Made by a program: the position numbers and the translations under genes. The notes under the pieces were generated by a model. That model saw only the letters and a list, made by a program, of their open reading frames with translations, ran no database searches and was not told where the DNA came from. Below are positions 40,447-50,839 of a stretch of DNA of 64,000 nucleotides, piece after piece. Source of the stretch: Mesostigma viride. Taxonomy: Eukaryota > Streptophyta > Mesostigmatophyceae > Mesostigmatales > Mesostigmataceae. The stretch is from NCBI GenBank assembly GCA_009746045.1, contig RPFO01000644.1, positions 315,501 through 379,500 on the forward strand, read 5' to 3'. Each line of letters begins with the position of its first letter. The stretch's first letter is position 1.

Positions 40447-41114
40447 TCAACCGCACTGAACGAGCACTTCGATAGTGGGCTTCGCCCCCCAGGGGAATAC
40501 CGTGACGGCGAAACCGGTATCGCGCGCCAGTTTAATCCATTGTGCCTTGTGCCATTCCTCGTGCTTCCGTTTCTCGGCCTCGTCCCGTGAAGTGACGTAC
40601 CGAGATGCAAACTGTTCCTGCAGCTTATTAAACAATTCCTGGATCCTCTTACACTCCTGTTTGAAGCCGCCACTGTCCTGCGCCTTCCGCATGCTCACCA
40701 CAAGTGCGGGGGACAGGCACACCACGAACGTGCCCAGCAAACTGAACACCCAATGGGACACGTTATCTGACAACGCATCCTCCAAAAACACAAGAATGTC
40801 TATGTCACTCGGACACGCCAGCGAGCACTCGCCCATCGTGCATTTGGAAGGGTGAGTGTGCCATTCTATGATGCCATGCGGCGTCTCCACGTCGTTGGTG
40901 CCGCCCACGTTAACCACCTTGCTGTTTTGCAGCACCAGCGTGCTCATATCGATGTCAAATGTCCCCCCCTTTCCACGCCGAGACGCATGCTATCTATGAT
41001 TTCCTTAAACGCGGACTGTTTCAAATGCAGCCTGACCTTTTGCACGCTACCCTGTTTGCAATTGGCAGATGATGAGAGTATTTTTTGCCCGTTGGGGGAA
41101 ATTGTCACTTGCAT
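40447..41114 (-). CDS. JAMM/MPN metalloprotease (JAB1-type), frameshift near N-terminus
   Basis: The unbroken frame (from the ATG at 40947, 166 residues) has EWHTHP with H30 and H32, followed by PSDID with S47 and D50, the H-x-H-P ... S-x2-D zinc-site pattern of JAMM proteases. These cleave ubiquitin or ubiquitin-like conjugates. Upstream, a frame starting at 41114 (MQVTISPNGQKILSS...VRLHLKQSAFKEIID) has the strand-helix start expected of an MPN domain. It joins the second frame if C7 at 40963-40969 is read one base longer. The C-terminal half is helical and Lys/Glu-rich. It lies 47 bp from the packaging ATPase and in the same direction. Confidence 0.72.
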
Positions 41115-41135
41115 TATATTAAGCTTATAAACCGA

Positions 41136-41894
41136 TTAAAAATCCTCGTCCTCCTCCACAACGACGCCCGTGTCATCCTCGTCATCCTCGTCCGCAAACG
41201 TCGGCTTGCTCGTGCGAAGGATGTTGCTGCCCAGCTTGAAAGACTTGGTCTTCTCGGCAGCGGGCTCTTCGTCGACGGGGCGGGTGCGCGGGGGTTGGGG
41301 CGGATCGTCACCCATGATGTCGTCCATGTACCCCTTTAGGATGTCGTCGCTGGTTGTAAAACCGTGCAGCGCGTTCCTGATGCTCTCGCTCACCCCCTTC
41401 ATGATGTGCCGCTTGCTGAGCTTGAACTCGCCGTCCTCCGTCTGGGTGAGATAGTGAGGGATGTCGTCCTCGATGTCGGCGGCCATCATCTTGAGAACGG
41501 AATGGACGAACCGCTCGCAGGTCGGCACCTTGACCTTCAGCCTCTGCTGCTCGGTGTGATGGGACCTGCGAATGGAGCCAAGGATCATGCTGGCACAGAC
41601 GAAGTACGCCTTGAGAAGCTCCTTTAGGAACGGAGCCGCTTGCATCACCTCGCGCGTCTCGGAATCCACGATGTCCGCGTTCCAGCTCGGCACCTCCGAC
41701 AACAGCTGGGAAAAGCACTCCAGCTCGTCCAGCTCCTTCACCTCCGACACGTTCATAGCGTCTTGCAGAATGTTCTTGAGCGCGTTGTAGATAGGTTGAG
41801 ATAGACAGCGCTCGAGCTTCTCGATGTACTCTCGCTTGCTGTCAACCAACACGTTGGTGTCCACGCGCGGGTCGTCGTCCCTCTCTACCACCAT
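41136..41894 (-). CDS. Conserved-looking viral protein, unknown
   Basis: 252 residues, intact. Helical N-terminal two thirds (ECFSQLLSEVPSWNADIVDS...LKELLKAYFVCASMIL) and an acidic, Pro-rich C-terminus ending VVVEEDEDF. It looks like a well-folded helical virion or replication-associated protein of NCLDV type, but I cannot name the family. Its stop and the candidate N-terminus of the JAMM gene are only about 20 bp apart, so they are likely neighbours in one cluster. Confidence 0.6.
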   Translation of the reverse strand: MVVERDDDPRVDTNVLVDSKREYIEKLERCLSQPIYNALKNILQDAMNVSEVKELDELECFSQLLSEVPSWNADIVDSETREVMQAAPFLKELLKAYFVCASMILGSIRRSHHTEQQRLKVKVPTCERFVHSVLKMMAADIEDDIPHYLTQTEDGEFKLSKRHIMKGVSESIRNALHGFTTSDDILKGYMDDIMGDDPPQPPRTRPVDEEPAAEKTKSFKLGSNILRTSKPTFADEDDEDDTGVVVEEDEDF

Positions 41895-41952
41895 TGCAGC
41901 GTCCCTTTACAACGTTGGCATTGAAATAATATTGCACATGTTAAGCGAACGT

Positions 41953-42423
41953 TTATTGAGAATATAGGTACCTGGCTACCAAGAAAACAATAAAACCGGC
42001 CAACACCCCCCCCACGTTCAACCGGGTGCGATCGATCTTGCCGTCGGCGCCCTTGAACGCTTCAGGGAACATGCCCGCGCCAAAGTGGATGGTGCCAATA
42101 GCCGCGCCGGCCCCCAAGATGGCGGGCAGCACACCGCCAGACCCCCCGCCGCCGACAGAAGCCTGCCCGGTGGCATGCTTGCCGCCCTTTGCGACAGGGC
42201 TGGTCTTGATGGCGATAGGCCCGGGAGGGGTCATCGCAGATAGATCCGACCCGTCTTGGGAGGGAACAGACGGGAGCCTCGGTGGGGTGGGGGGCATGCC
42301 CCCCGCAATGTTTGGTGGCGCTGCCTGCATTTGAGGCACCATCGGGGCGCCCCCGGCGGCCCTTGTATGGTGCACAGTGGCGCCGGACCGAAGGCGACGA
42401 GCCAGACCCGTGAGATCCTCCAT
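41953..42423 (-). CDS. Membrane protein with Gly/Pro-rich linker
   Basis: 156 residues from the ATG of MEDLTGLARRLRSG; further upstream the frame has no favoured start. A Pro/Ala/Gly-rich centre is followed by a hydrophobic glycine-rich stretch (GGVLPAILGAGAAIGTIHFG) and a C-terminal transmembrane helix VGGVLAGFIVFLVARYLYS. The layout (disordered N-terminus, C-terminal anchor) fits a viral inner-membrane protein. Confidence 0.6.
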   Translation of the reverse strand: MEDLTGLARRLRSGATVHHTRAAGGAPMVPQMQAAPPNIAGGMPPTPPRLPSVPSQDGSDLSAMTPPGPIAIKTSPVAKGGKHATGQASVGGGGSGGVLPAILGAGAAIGTIHFGAGMFPEAFKGADGKIDRTRLNVGGVLAGFIVFLVARYLYSQ

Positions 42424-42478
42424 GGTACGATATAATACGTTGATAAAATTGGTCCTACTTAAACGCATGTGTGTGACA

Positions 42479-43503
42479 CTACGCAAACGGCTCCAAAAAC
42501 ATGATGCCGTATACGATCTTCATCTTGTCTCTGTACATTTTGACGAAGGCGTCGCTCCTCCTCAGGTGATTGCGCCACCAGTCGTCGGCGATCACGTTAC
42601 GGACGATATCGTCGTCCTCCTTCAGCGGGAGATAGTTGAGCATCCAAAACAGCCCGTCCCACAGCGGGCTCGTCAAGATGTTGCGAGACACGCGACAAGT
42701 GACCAGGGAGTTGTCGCTCTCGAAAGGGAGCACGCTGAACCATAACACGAAGAAGGGCTTGTCGTGTCCGGAAATCATGAAGCGCAGGCTGGACGTGTAC
42801 GGCAACGCAAACTCGTTCTCGACCCAGATTTTCATATCCTCGGGCGCCCCCCCTCCCGCTTCCCCTCTGCCGGCATGAAGTCCAACAGCACGCGAGCCAC
42901 CCTGTCGTTCGTGACGGGGTAGCCGTACACGCTTTTCCCAGTGAGGACACTCTCGGGGGAGCCCGGGTCCATGGCGACGTCCGTGCACTTGGCGTCCACT
43001 ATCTTGACCTTGTGCACGTGCTCCAGGTGCGCGTGGTCCAACAGGTTCTCCATGACTATCATGGGGTGGGCCCCGATGGACACGGAGTATGAAAACGTCC
43101 TGTACCCAGCGTCGGTGAACTCGGGCATCGTGGGGGGCTGGGATTCGCCGTCGCCGATGCCCGCGTTAACCCGGCATACCAGGTCCCCATCATCCTTCGC
43201 CAGGAGGTAATTATCCGCATTGTTCTGCACCCCCCAATGCATGCCGTGGTACGCGCAACGGACGCAATCGTCCGCGTCCACTTTGCAGTTGTGAGAAAGG
43301 CGCGCGCCCCGATGAGGACACACGTTTCTCACCGCCAACGTCTCGCCCCTGTGCTTGCTACTGTACAGCAGCACCTCCTCGTTGTAAATTTTTGTCACCT
43401 TCGGCCCAACGCGCGGTTTGGGACCTACGCACACCCACTTGTCGGGGTAATCGTTCGGCACAGCACCGGTTGACACCGGCCTCCCAATGCAGACCGTCGC
43501 CAT
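42479..43503 (-). CDS. Rieske non-haem iron oxygenase, frameshifted
   Basis: The N-terminal frame has the Rieske [2Fe-2S] site C62-P-H64 and C83-A-Y-H86, and the mononuclear iron site NLLDHAHLEHVH with D156-x2-H159-x4-H164. This is the architecture of pheophorbide-a-oxygenase-like enzymes, which oxidise chlorophyll breakdown products or related ring compounds using O2 and electrons from ferredoxin. The frame ends early (42832). The downstream frame (APEDMKIWVENEF...) completes the substrate-binding domain to 42479. The shift is at C7 (42847-42853), one base short. Total about 341 residues. Rieske oxygenases occur in a few algal giant viruses, so viral carriage is plausible. Confidence 0.82.
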
Positions 43504-43599
43504 CGCCGTTAGTGCCTTGATACAGGCCGCGAAAATGTATCCGCGCTTTTAGACGAGAGAGATCAACAGTCGTACCCGCCGGTGGGTTTGTCGAGGTCC

Positions 43600-43604
43600 C
43601 AATC
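43600..43604. repeat. Target-site duplication (CAATC), left
   Basis: CAATC directly precedes the left LTR and is repeated directly after the right LTR (53159-53163), defining the insertion point of the copia element. Confidence 0.9.
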
Positions 43605-44220
43605 AGTTGAATGAGAGTTTACCACCGAGGGAATCCATGGCTCTTGCAGGAAAGTTGCCTTTATTATAATGAGCAAACACAGACGTAAGTCACGTCAAGT
43701 CCGAGACTGCACGTAGCACAGACGACAGGGTCGTTATGCCAAGAGAGCGTGCACGCAAGAGCTAGCGCCCCAGTGTGACCAAGTCACTCATATAGCTTGC
43801 TAGGGACGCGTCCAAGTATTCAGCTGCACTGTCACAGCTGAACTGTCAATCAATTGATTACACAGACTCTGGCACGCCTTTGGCGCGCAGATCTATCAAT
43901 TGTCCATACGGCTAGTCCTGTGGACCTATCCGTACACTAGTCAGCATCAATTGTCTCATAGGTCCTGGCGCGCTACAGTGCGCCTACCTATCAATTGACC
44001 ATCAAGTCCTGTACAAGTCCTGTCAACGTCCTGCGGACTATCAAAGTGACACTTGTACATCCTGTGTCCGTACGCGCCCACAGTGGCGCGCCGGGTACTG
44101 TCGGCACAGCCTAGGAAACGTCATAACTTTTACGTTCCTTAACCAAATGAGGCGTTCAAGGTGCCGTTGGAAAGAGCGTAACAATCTCTATCCATCTAAC
44201 GTAAATCCTTTACGTTAACT
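43605..44220 (-). repeat. Left LTR (3' LTR of the copia element)
   Basis: 616 bp, complete. Differs from the right LTR at, for example, CACTAGTCAG versus CACCAGTCAG, CAATTGTC versus CAACTGTC, and CAAGGTGCC versus CAAGATGCC. Confidence 0.92.
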
Positions 44221-45171
44221 CCAATCCCTTCTTTTCTTTAGGGATCACATCCCCTGCCAGGGACCCTTGAAGTAGCTTGAAATGTCCTTCACTCCAGCTT
44301 GAAGCTTGAACAGATGTCTTTAATGGCCAATGCCATTCCCCCAGCCCTTTCTTTTAAGGAACTGGAAAAGAAACAGATCTGCCACAGGGAAAACCATTTC
44401 ATGAGAAATGGATAAAAACCTATGGAAGTGGCATTACAGAGTACCACCAGATATTAGAAACACACAAAATTAAATACATACAGGTTAATTCTATGAGGTC
44501 TTCTCCAGGAATTAATCCCATCACCTCGGTAGAGCCTCCAGTACAATGACCTTCTGGCGGTGAGTTACATTAATCCCAGATACTAATCCCATAAAACCCA
44601 GTACATATCTAATATAAGCACAATAAATCCATGACAATTGAAATACCACTTGACAAAGTAAGACGTATTACAATAGTTTCCCCGTCATACTCTCAACAGG
44701 TTAGTATTGGCGCCCGTCTTATGGCGCCCGTCTACTTGTCAGATGATAAATTGCCACAGCAAACAAATGACAAAATGAAACACATAGGCAACAATTAAAT
44801 CCTGCCCTGGGGAACTAGGGAAGTCTGAACAGGTAAAACACCTGAGCAGGCCAGCTTGTAGAAACATAATACCAGGGAATCGAACCCCGCCCTATAAACC
44901 CCAGAATAAAGGTTCCCAGACCATTGTGAGAGGTATGTACAAATATACATTTCTTTTAAAATAGAATACATGGTCTGTAATGGACCTGTCAACCTTGTGT
45001 AGTCAACAGCATGAACCCCAGCCAAAACCTGGCTGTATCCTGATTAAAATCAGAGTGAGTGTACCATGGTCCATGAGCCTTAGTACAGACTAAAATACAG
45101 GTATTATGCCAGTCACAATGCTGACACTACCACACAATCTGCTCTCCAATGCCCTATAACCAGGCACCAGC
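44221..45171 (-). other. 3' untranslated part of the copia element with polypurine tract
   Basis: Right next to the LTR the element strand reads AAAGAAAAGAAGGGATTGG, a purine-rich primer for plus-strand DNA synthesis (forward 44221-44239). The remainder is AT-rich and non-coding. Confidence 0.7.
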
Positions 45172-48100
45172 TTAGACAGCTTGCTGAGATGGGTCCATCA
45201 GAGACTGAAGAACCTTGTATTGCACTGCTGCCTTCTGCACTAGCTTGGTCAAAGCATCAGCAGGATTGTCAACCCCAGGGATATGCTCAATATTGGCCAA
45301 GGAGGACAATTCCTTAAGAAGGAGATAATCCAAGTCCCTACTTCTGGCCATCTGCCTGTGCACAAACTGCACCATCCCCATGGAGTCTGTTTTTAGAAGA
45401 GTGGTAACCTGAAGTGGCCAAGGAGTGTTAGAAGTCATCTGATGAAGCAACTCCTTCAGATAAAGGCTTGTGTGAATGCCTTCACAAATAGCCCTGCATT
45501 CTGCCACATCACTACTGACAGCCACCCGTTTGTGCAGGCGACTGAACCAGCTCACCAAACTCCCCAGGCCTTCCTGTCTGAGCACAAAGAGCCCTGCAGC
45601 CCTGCCCCTGACCTTGGAGACCTGCCTGCTGTCCATTGAGCTATCCACATACAGCTCCATGCAAATGGGTTGTGATAAATCCACTGCAGACAACAGAATG
45701 CCAGACGAAGCCCTGACCTGATCAGCCACCTTGGCAGACCCTAGCTCTGTCAGCATGTCATCAGGCAACCTGGCTATGACCATAAGGTCTGGCCTGGAAA
45801 TGCCTGCCACCCAAGCAACCATGCCCCTCACCATGGGACACAGTGCCTGTGTGATGACTGGAGGAAGCTTGCTAATGAGGGTCTCTTGATAATCGTTGCC
45901 CCCCACCAGCAGCATACGCCACTCCCCCCCTTCTTCACCAGTGTGGCCTCCATGCCCACAAACAGGAGAGGCTCATTCTCCACCTGCCATTGCTCCCTAC
46001 CCAGAGGAAACTTGGACTTAATGATGGAGATCAGCTCCTTAAGCCACGACGTGGGAGCTATCAGATGTAGGTCATCCCCGTGCAGCGAAGCATACACTGG
46101 TAGGCCTTCCCATTGCCCCAGAAACAGACAGGGGTCTACAGGAGAAACCTTCAAGTTGCAATGCTCCTTCAGGAAACGGTTGAGAGTCTCCCTCCAGATT
46201 ATTGGACTTGACCTCAGGCCCTCCAGGCCCTTGAGGATTTTAAGGAACTCAGTGTGAATGTCCCTTTTCCATACAGCAGGCACCCTGACATAGAAAGGCG
46301 TCTTGCCCTCCCACTTTTCCTGTGCCACATCTGCATCCCCCTCCAGAAATGCCCTCTTGAAGTCTACCACCACTGAGCCATAGTCCAAGCCCTTGTTGAG
46401 AAGGCCTAGAAATACACACAGCAGCAGCCTCCAAGTGTCATGCAGCATGCCAGGGGTATACAACTCCTCAGCGGTGCACTCACCAGTACCCTTGAACTCA
46501 TTCAGTACTGGCCTGACGTGTGGTACCTTGACCCCGTCCACCTCCTTCATCTTGATGACAAACTTGAGCTTGAGTAGACGTCGTGCAGGAGGCAGGTCAT
46601 TGACAGGTTCCACGCATTTCTTGGAGATCCAGTCCTCCCCAGATTTAATCAGACCCAGTGTGACCTGGGGACACATAATGGGAGAGGACATGAGCTTCAC
46701 CAGGCCTTGGTAGTTTATAGGGCTGTGTCCAGCAAGTGAGTGAGGACCAATGCCCAAACTGCTTGGATGACTAGCAGCTGGCAATATGAGGTCATCAACC
46801 AAGGGCTCCTGCCCCTGGCACACTTGCACACGCTTAACCGTCCTGGTTACTGCACGTGATAGGTGAGTGGTCCTGAAATTAATCAGTGGGACCTGACCAG
46901 CCCCTTCCTTAGTCAGGAGAGAGGACGTGATCACTACCCCATCCTGGCATAGGAAATTCTGCCCCAGAAGAGCAGGTCCCTGATAGCCCTCCAAGACACA
47001 AAAAGCAGTGTCCTGTCCAAGGATAGGAATGGATACCTCACCCAGTACCTTCACGTGTACCCCGCCACTGAAGTCAGACACAAACTGATAGCTGGGTTCA
47101 GTCATGCTGTACCCTGCTGCAGCTCTGGTCCCAATGATGGAAACCTGAGAATTAGTGTCTACCTCTAAGGCAGTGTCCAGCCCCAGATTGCCATGCCACC
47201 TGAGCTTGGCTACCTTGGGCTGCTTCTTGGCCCTTTGCAGAGCCCCAATTAATCCAGCCAAACTTGTCCCCCTGGGCTTGGTTAGAGCCTTGGGCTTGAC
47301 AGTTGACTCCCCAGCTGTTGACCTTGCAGCCTGTTCAACAGGTACCTCTGCAACCTGGCCAGGGCTGACAGATTCCCCTGCAACAGATGTGGTCGTTGCA
47401 TCAGTGATGTCACTTGGGACCTGAAAATCCTGCAGGTCCTGTGAGCCTTGTGCCTGACTGCCCTCATTCATCAGGTTAGGCTTGACATATGACCAACTCA
47501 GCCGGTGCACATGCTTTGGTTCGTCCTCCATGCTGACCAAGCATGCGTGGCTAGCTTCATCAACCTGGGTAACCACCCCAGGACTCCAGCTACCACGTTT
47601 GCCATAAAGGCTAGGTTCCTTCCAAGCTAGGACCTTCTGACCCACTTGTGGCTCCAGCATCTTCCAACCCCGGTCCTTCTCCCTCAGCTTGGCAAAGGTG
47701 ACATGTGCAGCATGTTTCCAGCCCTCCAGCACATGTGGTGGGCACAGGCCATGATATAGACCCATTGGGCTGACAGCAACTCCATCATAGTAGAAGTTAA
47801 CCCTGCTGTTCAGCTGCTGCTCCACGTTCCTCAGCCATGCACTCCTGACAAGTGCAGGTGCAGATAAGGGTACCCAGTCTTCAGAGATAATCAATTTCTT
47901 GACCTCCTGGATTGCCCTCTCTATAGCACCCTGCTGCCCATGAGCCTCCCTAGGTGTAACCAGCAACTCAGGAAGGGTGGGATCACCCTTGAGATGCTGA
48001 AACTGCATGTCCACCTGGATCCTTGTGGTAGGAAACTTGGCTCTTACATTCTGCAGGGCAGCCAGCAAGTACCTGTTCTTCATAGAAGGTAAATGCTCCA

Positions 48101-48656
48101 GCACCTTGTATTTTGTGTACCTGTCCACGCACACCAACAGTTGCATGCCCCTGATGTGTTGGATATCACACTGCAGATCACCAATGCTCTGAGGTATAGC
48201 TTTGGCATGTGATTTCCTGGGCTTGTTGGAGGACAACTGGCACTTACACCGTGAGGCAGCTTGCTGACACGCCTTAAGAAGGGGTGCCCTGCCCATACGG
48301 AAGGCAAAGTTGTTTGACAGAGAAGTGGCATGCCCAAACATGTTGTGGATTCGGGCACCCAACTCCTGGTACACAGAGGAAGCAGTCCCTGGCACAGTCA
48401 GGACTGTGCTGTCAGGTTGTCCAGCATCACCATGCTGTCTTCCATCCTGTTCTGACTCAGAGTCTGAGTCACCCTGCTCATGCCCAACACCTGGACCGCC
48501 AGCAGGGACCACATGCATACCACCAGAGGCCTTCACACCCCTCTGTGGTTGTACATTGGTTTCTCTCAAAATGAGAGGTCCACCCTCGTGCCCAGCACAA
48601 GGATGCATGGGGTCAGACATTCTTACAGCTGCACCAGCTGTCAAGGACGTCTTCAT
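45172..48656 (-). CDS. pol: Copia pol: integrase, retropepsin-like, reverse transcriptase and RNase H, one frameshift
   Basis: In order: a zinc region H-x4-H ... KACQQAASRCKC; an integrase core with DIQHI, VDMQF and E in GAIERAIQEVKK; an integrase C-terminal end (SWSPGVVTQVD); a retropepsin-like segment LEVDTNSQVSIIG ... ALLGQNFL; and reverse transcriptase with VVDFKRAFLEGD, LKGLEGLRSSPIIW and catalytic HGDDL instead of the usual YVDD. RNase H (MELYVDSS, SDVAECRA, HIPGVDNPADALTKL) is in the next frame. The two frames overlap at C7 (45924-45930), where one more base joins GG to EWRMLLVGGN. The retropepsin-like segment sits after integrase, unlike the usual copia order, and has DTN rather than DTG. 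Confidence 0.85.
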
Positions 48657-48797
48657 AGGAACCTGTACCTCTCCAGGTGACCTGGGGCCACCATGAACCT
48701 GGAGATCACCCTCTTGTTGCCCAGATATAAAATCTGCATTGGAGCACCTGGCCTCCCCCTTGGGTGAATTAAGGTGTGTAGGGGTTGCCTCAGACAG

Positions 48798-49904
48798 TCA
48801 CTGCTCCTTGTTGTCTTCTTGCTGACTGCCCTTTGAAGGCTGGCCTGCCTGGGACTTGTTGTTGTTCTTGTTGTTGTTTTTCTTGTTGCTGCCCTGGCCC
48901 TGGGTCTTCTTGAAGCTGGGACACTCCTTCTTGATGTGCCCCCACCCCTTGCACAGGTAGCACTGGATCTTTGACTTGCCCTGGCCTCCTCCCCCGTTGT
49001 CAGGCGCGTTACCCTGCCTGGGCTTACCACCCACCCTCCTGAACACCGACTTGGCATGTGATTGCCCGTCAGGGTCGGGTGAATGGTTGGCCTTCCGCTT
49101 GTTGTGGTTGCCCCCACGTCCTCCTTGGCTTCTGTCAGCCTCAGACGTCTTGGAGCCCCCCTGGGCACGCCCACCTGCGTGGGTAGCCTTCACAGCTGGC
49201 ATTCCACCCTCAAACAGCTCCTCTGCCTCGAGTGCTTGTTTGATTATGACCTTGTAGGCCTTGAGGGTAGAGTGTGGGGCACACATGACCTTTAAAGAGC
49301 CACGTGTTGCCTTGTCCAGCCCAGAAACCTTGAGCCAGTTTGTCAGGGCTATGCTGTCAGCGACATTGAAGCCGTGAGCCCTGCCCTCCTCAACCATTTT
49401 ACAATAATTGAGGAAGTTCTGGATAAGGTCTCCCTTAACCTCCCACCCTTGGTATTTATCCTGCCAATGGATCCCCACTTTCTTCCGTTGATCCTCTAGC
49501 AGCTCCCTCAGCTCTGCCACGTAGACTGCCCAGGCCTTGTTGGCCTTCTTGCACTCTCTAGTGAGGTCTTTAATCTGATCTGTGCACTTGCCAAAAGTCT
49601 GGCTGCCTATCCAGATCTGATAATAGTTTGTACCACCGTACAAGCTTGGAAACCCCTCTAGTCCTTCCACAAACTCCTCTGCCTGCTTTGGCTTTGAGTC
49701 TGAAGTGACAGGTTGCAGCTGATTAACAATAAGGAGACCCTGTGTGGTGAGATCATATCCAGAGACAGCATGTGTATTATTATTAATAGGCACATTGGTA
49801 ATCTCGCCGGTAACCCCCACGTCATCTACGTGAGCGGTCCCGCTACCAGCACCCCCATTATTATTCCCACTGGCTAGGCCCTTGCTACGGCGTCCCTCAG
49901 CCAT
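48798..49904 (-). CDS. gag: Copia gag with zinc knuckle
   Basis: 368 residues from MAEGRRSKGLASG, preceded by the extra ORF. Helical capsid-like middle (YQIWIGSQTFGKCTDQIKDL, ELLEDQRKKVGIHWQDKYQG), a basic linker, then a CCHC knuckle C-x2-C-x4-H-x4-C (CYLCKGWGHIKKEC) near residue 320 that binds RNA. The C-terminus is Asn/Lys/Gln-rich. It is separated from pol by about 140 bp in another frame, so pol is probably expressed by frameshifting, internal start or after correction of a sequence error. Confidence 0.88.
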   Translation of the reverse strand: MAEGRRSKGLASGNNNGGAGSGTAHVDDVGVTGEITNVPINNNTHAVSGYDLTTQGLLIVNQLQPVTSDSKPKQAEEFVEGLEGFPSLYGGTNYYQIWIGSQTFGKCTDQIKDLTRECKKANKAWAVYVAELRELLEDQRKKVGIHWQDKYQGWEVKGDLIQNFLNYCKMVEEGRAHGFNVADSIALTNWLKVSGLDKATRGSLKVMCAPHSTLKAYKVIIKQALEAEELFEGGMPAVKATHAGGRAQGGSKTSEADRSQGGRGGNHNKRKANHSPDPDGQSHAKSVFRRVGGKPRQGNAPDNGGGGQGKSKIQCYLCKGWGHIKKECPSFKKTQGQGSNKKNNNKNNNKSQAGQPSKGSQQEDNKEQ

Positions 49905-50026
49905 GGTAAACTACACTAGCTGTGTATGGCCCTGAGCTAAGCAGCTGGAAAACAAAAGACAGGTAGATATGTACAATCTGTCAAAAAGCCGCCTGCCCCG
50001 GTGCCGACCGCGCCACCATGCCGAAT

Positions 50027-50812
50027 TCAGTCGAGACCACGAAAATCGCAGTAGTCGTAGTCGTAAATTGGATCGTTGGCGACAGGCGCAGGCGCCTCCT
50101 GGCCTTGCCCAACCTCAATCGTCACCGGAGTTTCGATGACGATGGGGTCCAACCGACGTCCCGTCACCGGATCAATGCGGCGACGACGGCGGCGGGTGAC
50201 GATGCGGAGCGGGTTGGTAAGAATCGTTAGAAAATCCCACCCGTCCGGCGCCCACTCTCGCAATGCAGACAAGAACGCGACAAGATTGAGCAGCAATTGC
50301 CGCTCACGCGTCCGGAAGCCTCGCGACAGCAACTGCAGAATCGCAAGGTCTTGAAACAGGTTGGTCGTAATCGTCGGAATGACGCCCGAACGAACCGACA
50401 GCCAGTTAGCGAGATTGCGCTGGTAACCTGTAAGCGATGAAACCGCGTTGTCGATCTCCTCAGAGACCTCGGCAACCGCGCTGGGCGCTTGCAACCCCGC
50501 CCGGGTATGGACCTCGAAGTCCGCGAGCAAAGCTCGAATGGAATCAAGGTAATCGCGAAACCCCGAAACAATCGAAGGTTGCGGAGGCGGGGGCGGCAGT
50601 CGTAGGTTTTGCAGCAGTGCCTGCTGCTGAGCGCGTAGCTCCGCACTGGACGCTACCGCCTGGTCAACAACACGCTGCCACGCCGGATTAAGAACCGGAC
50701 GATCTTCACGAACAGGAGTCGTCGAAGGACCAGCCGGAGATTCGGCGATGTCCGCTGGACTGCCCAAAATTTCAGAATCCCTCGGAATGCGGAACTCCAT
50801 CGAGTCCGGCAT
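50027..50812 (-). CDS. Extra ORF between 5' LTR and gag of the copia element
   Basis: 261 residues from MPDSMEFRIPRDSEIL. A Pro-rich N-terminus (LRLPPPPPQPS), then a helical middle (TGYQRNLANWLSVRSGV, DLAILQLLSRGFRTRERQLLL), a run of six Arg (VTRRRRRRIDP) and an acidic Tyr-rich end (YDYDYCDFRGLD). It lies between the LTR edge and gag and inside the target-site duplication, so it travels with the element. GC-richer than gag/pol. Not a known retroelement protein that I recognise; could be a transduced host or viral gene or a lineage-specific accessory protein. Confidence 0.6.
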   Translation of the reverse strand: MPDSMEFRIPRDSEILGSPADIAESPAGPSTTPVREDRPVLNPAWQRVVDQAVASSAELRAQQQALLQNLRLPPPPPQPSIVSGFRDYLDSIRALLADFEVHTRAGLQAPSAVAEVSEEIDNAVSSLTGYQRNLANWLSVRSGVIPTITTNLFQDLAILQLLSRGFRTRERQLLLNLVAFLSALREWAPDGWDFLTILTNPLRIVTRRRRRRIDPVTGRRLDPIVIETPVTIEVGQGQEAPAPVANDPIYDYDYCDFRGLD

Positions 50813-50839
50813 TTTTCTTGGTACGAAGATTGTAATACG

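Noticed and set aside
43605..44220. Treating the 616-bp repeats as solo mobile elements separate from the copia genes
   Set aside because: The CAATC duplication lies only outside the outer edges, and a polypurine tract abuts the left copy, so they are LTRs of one element.
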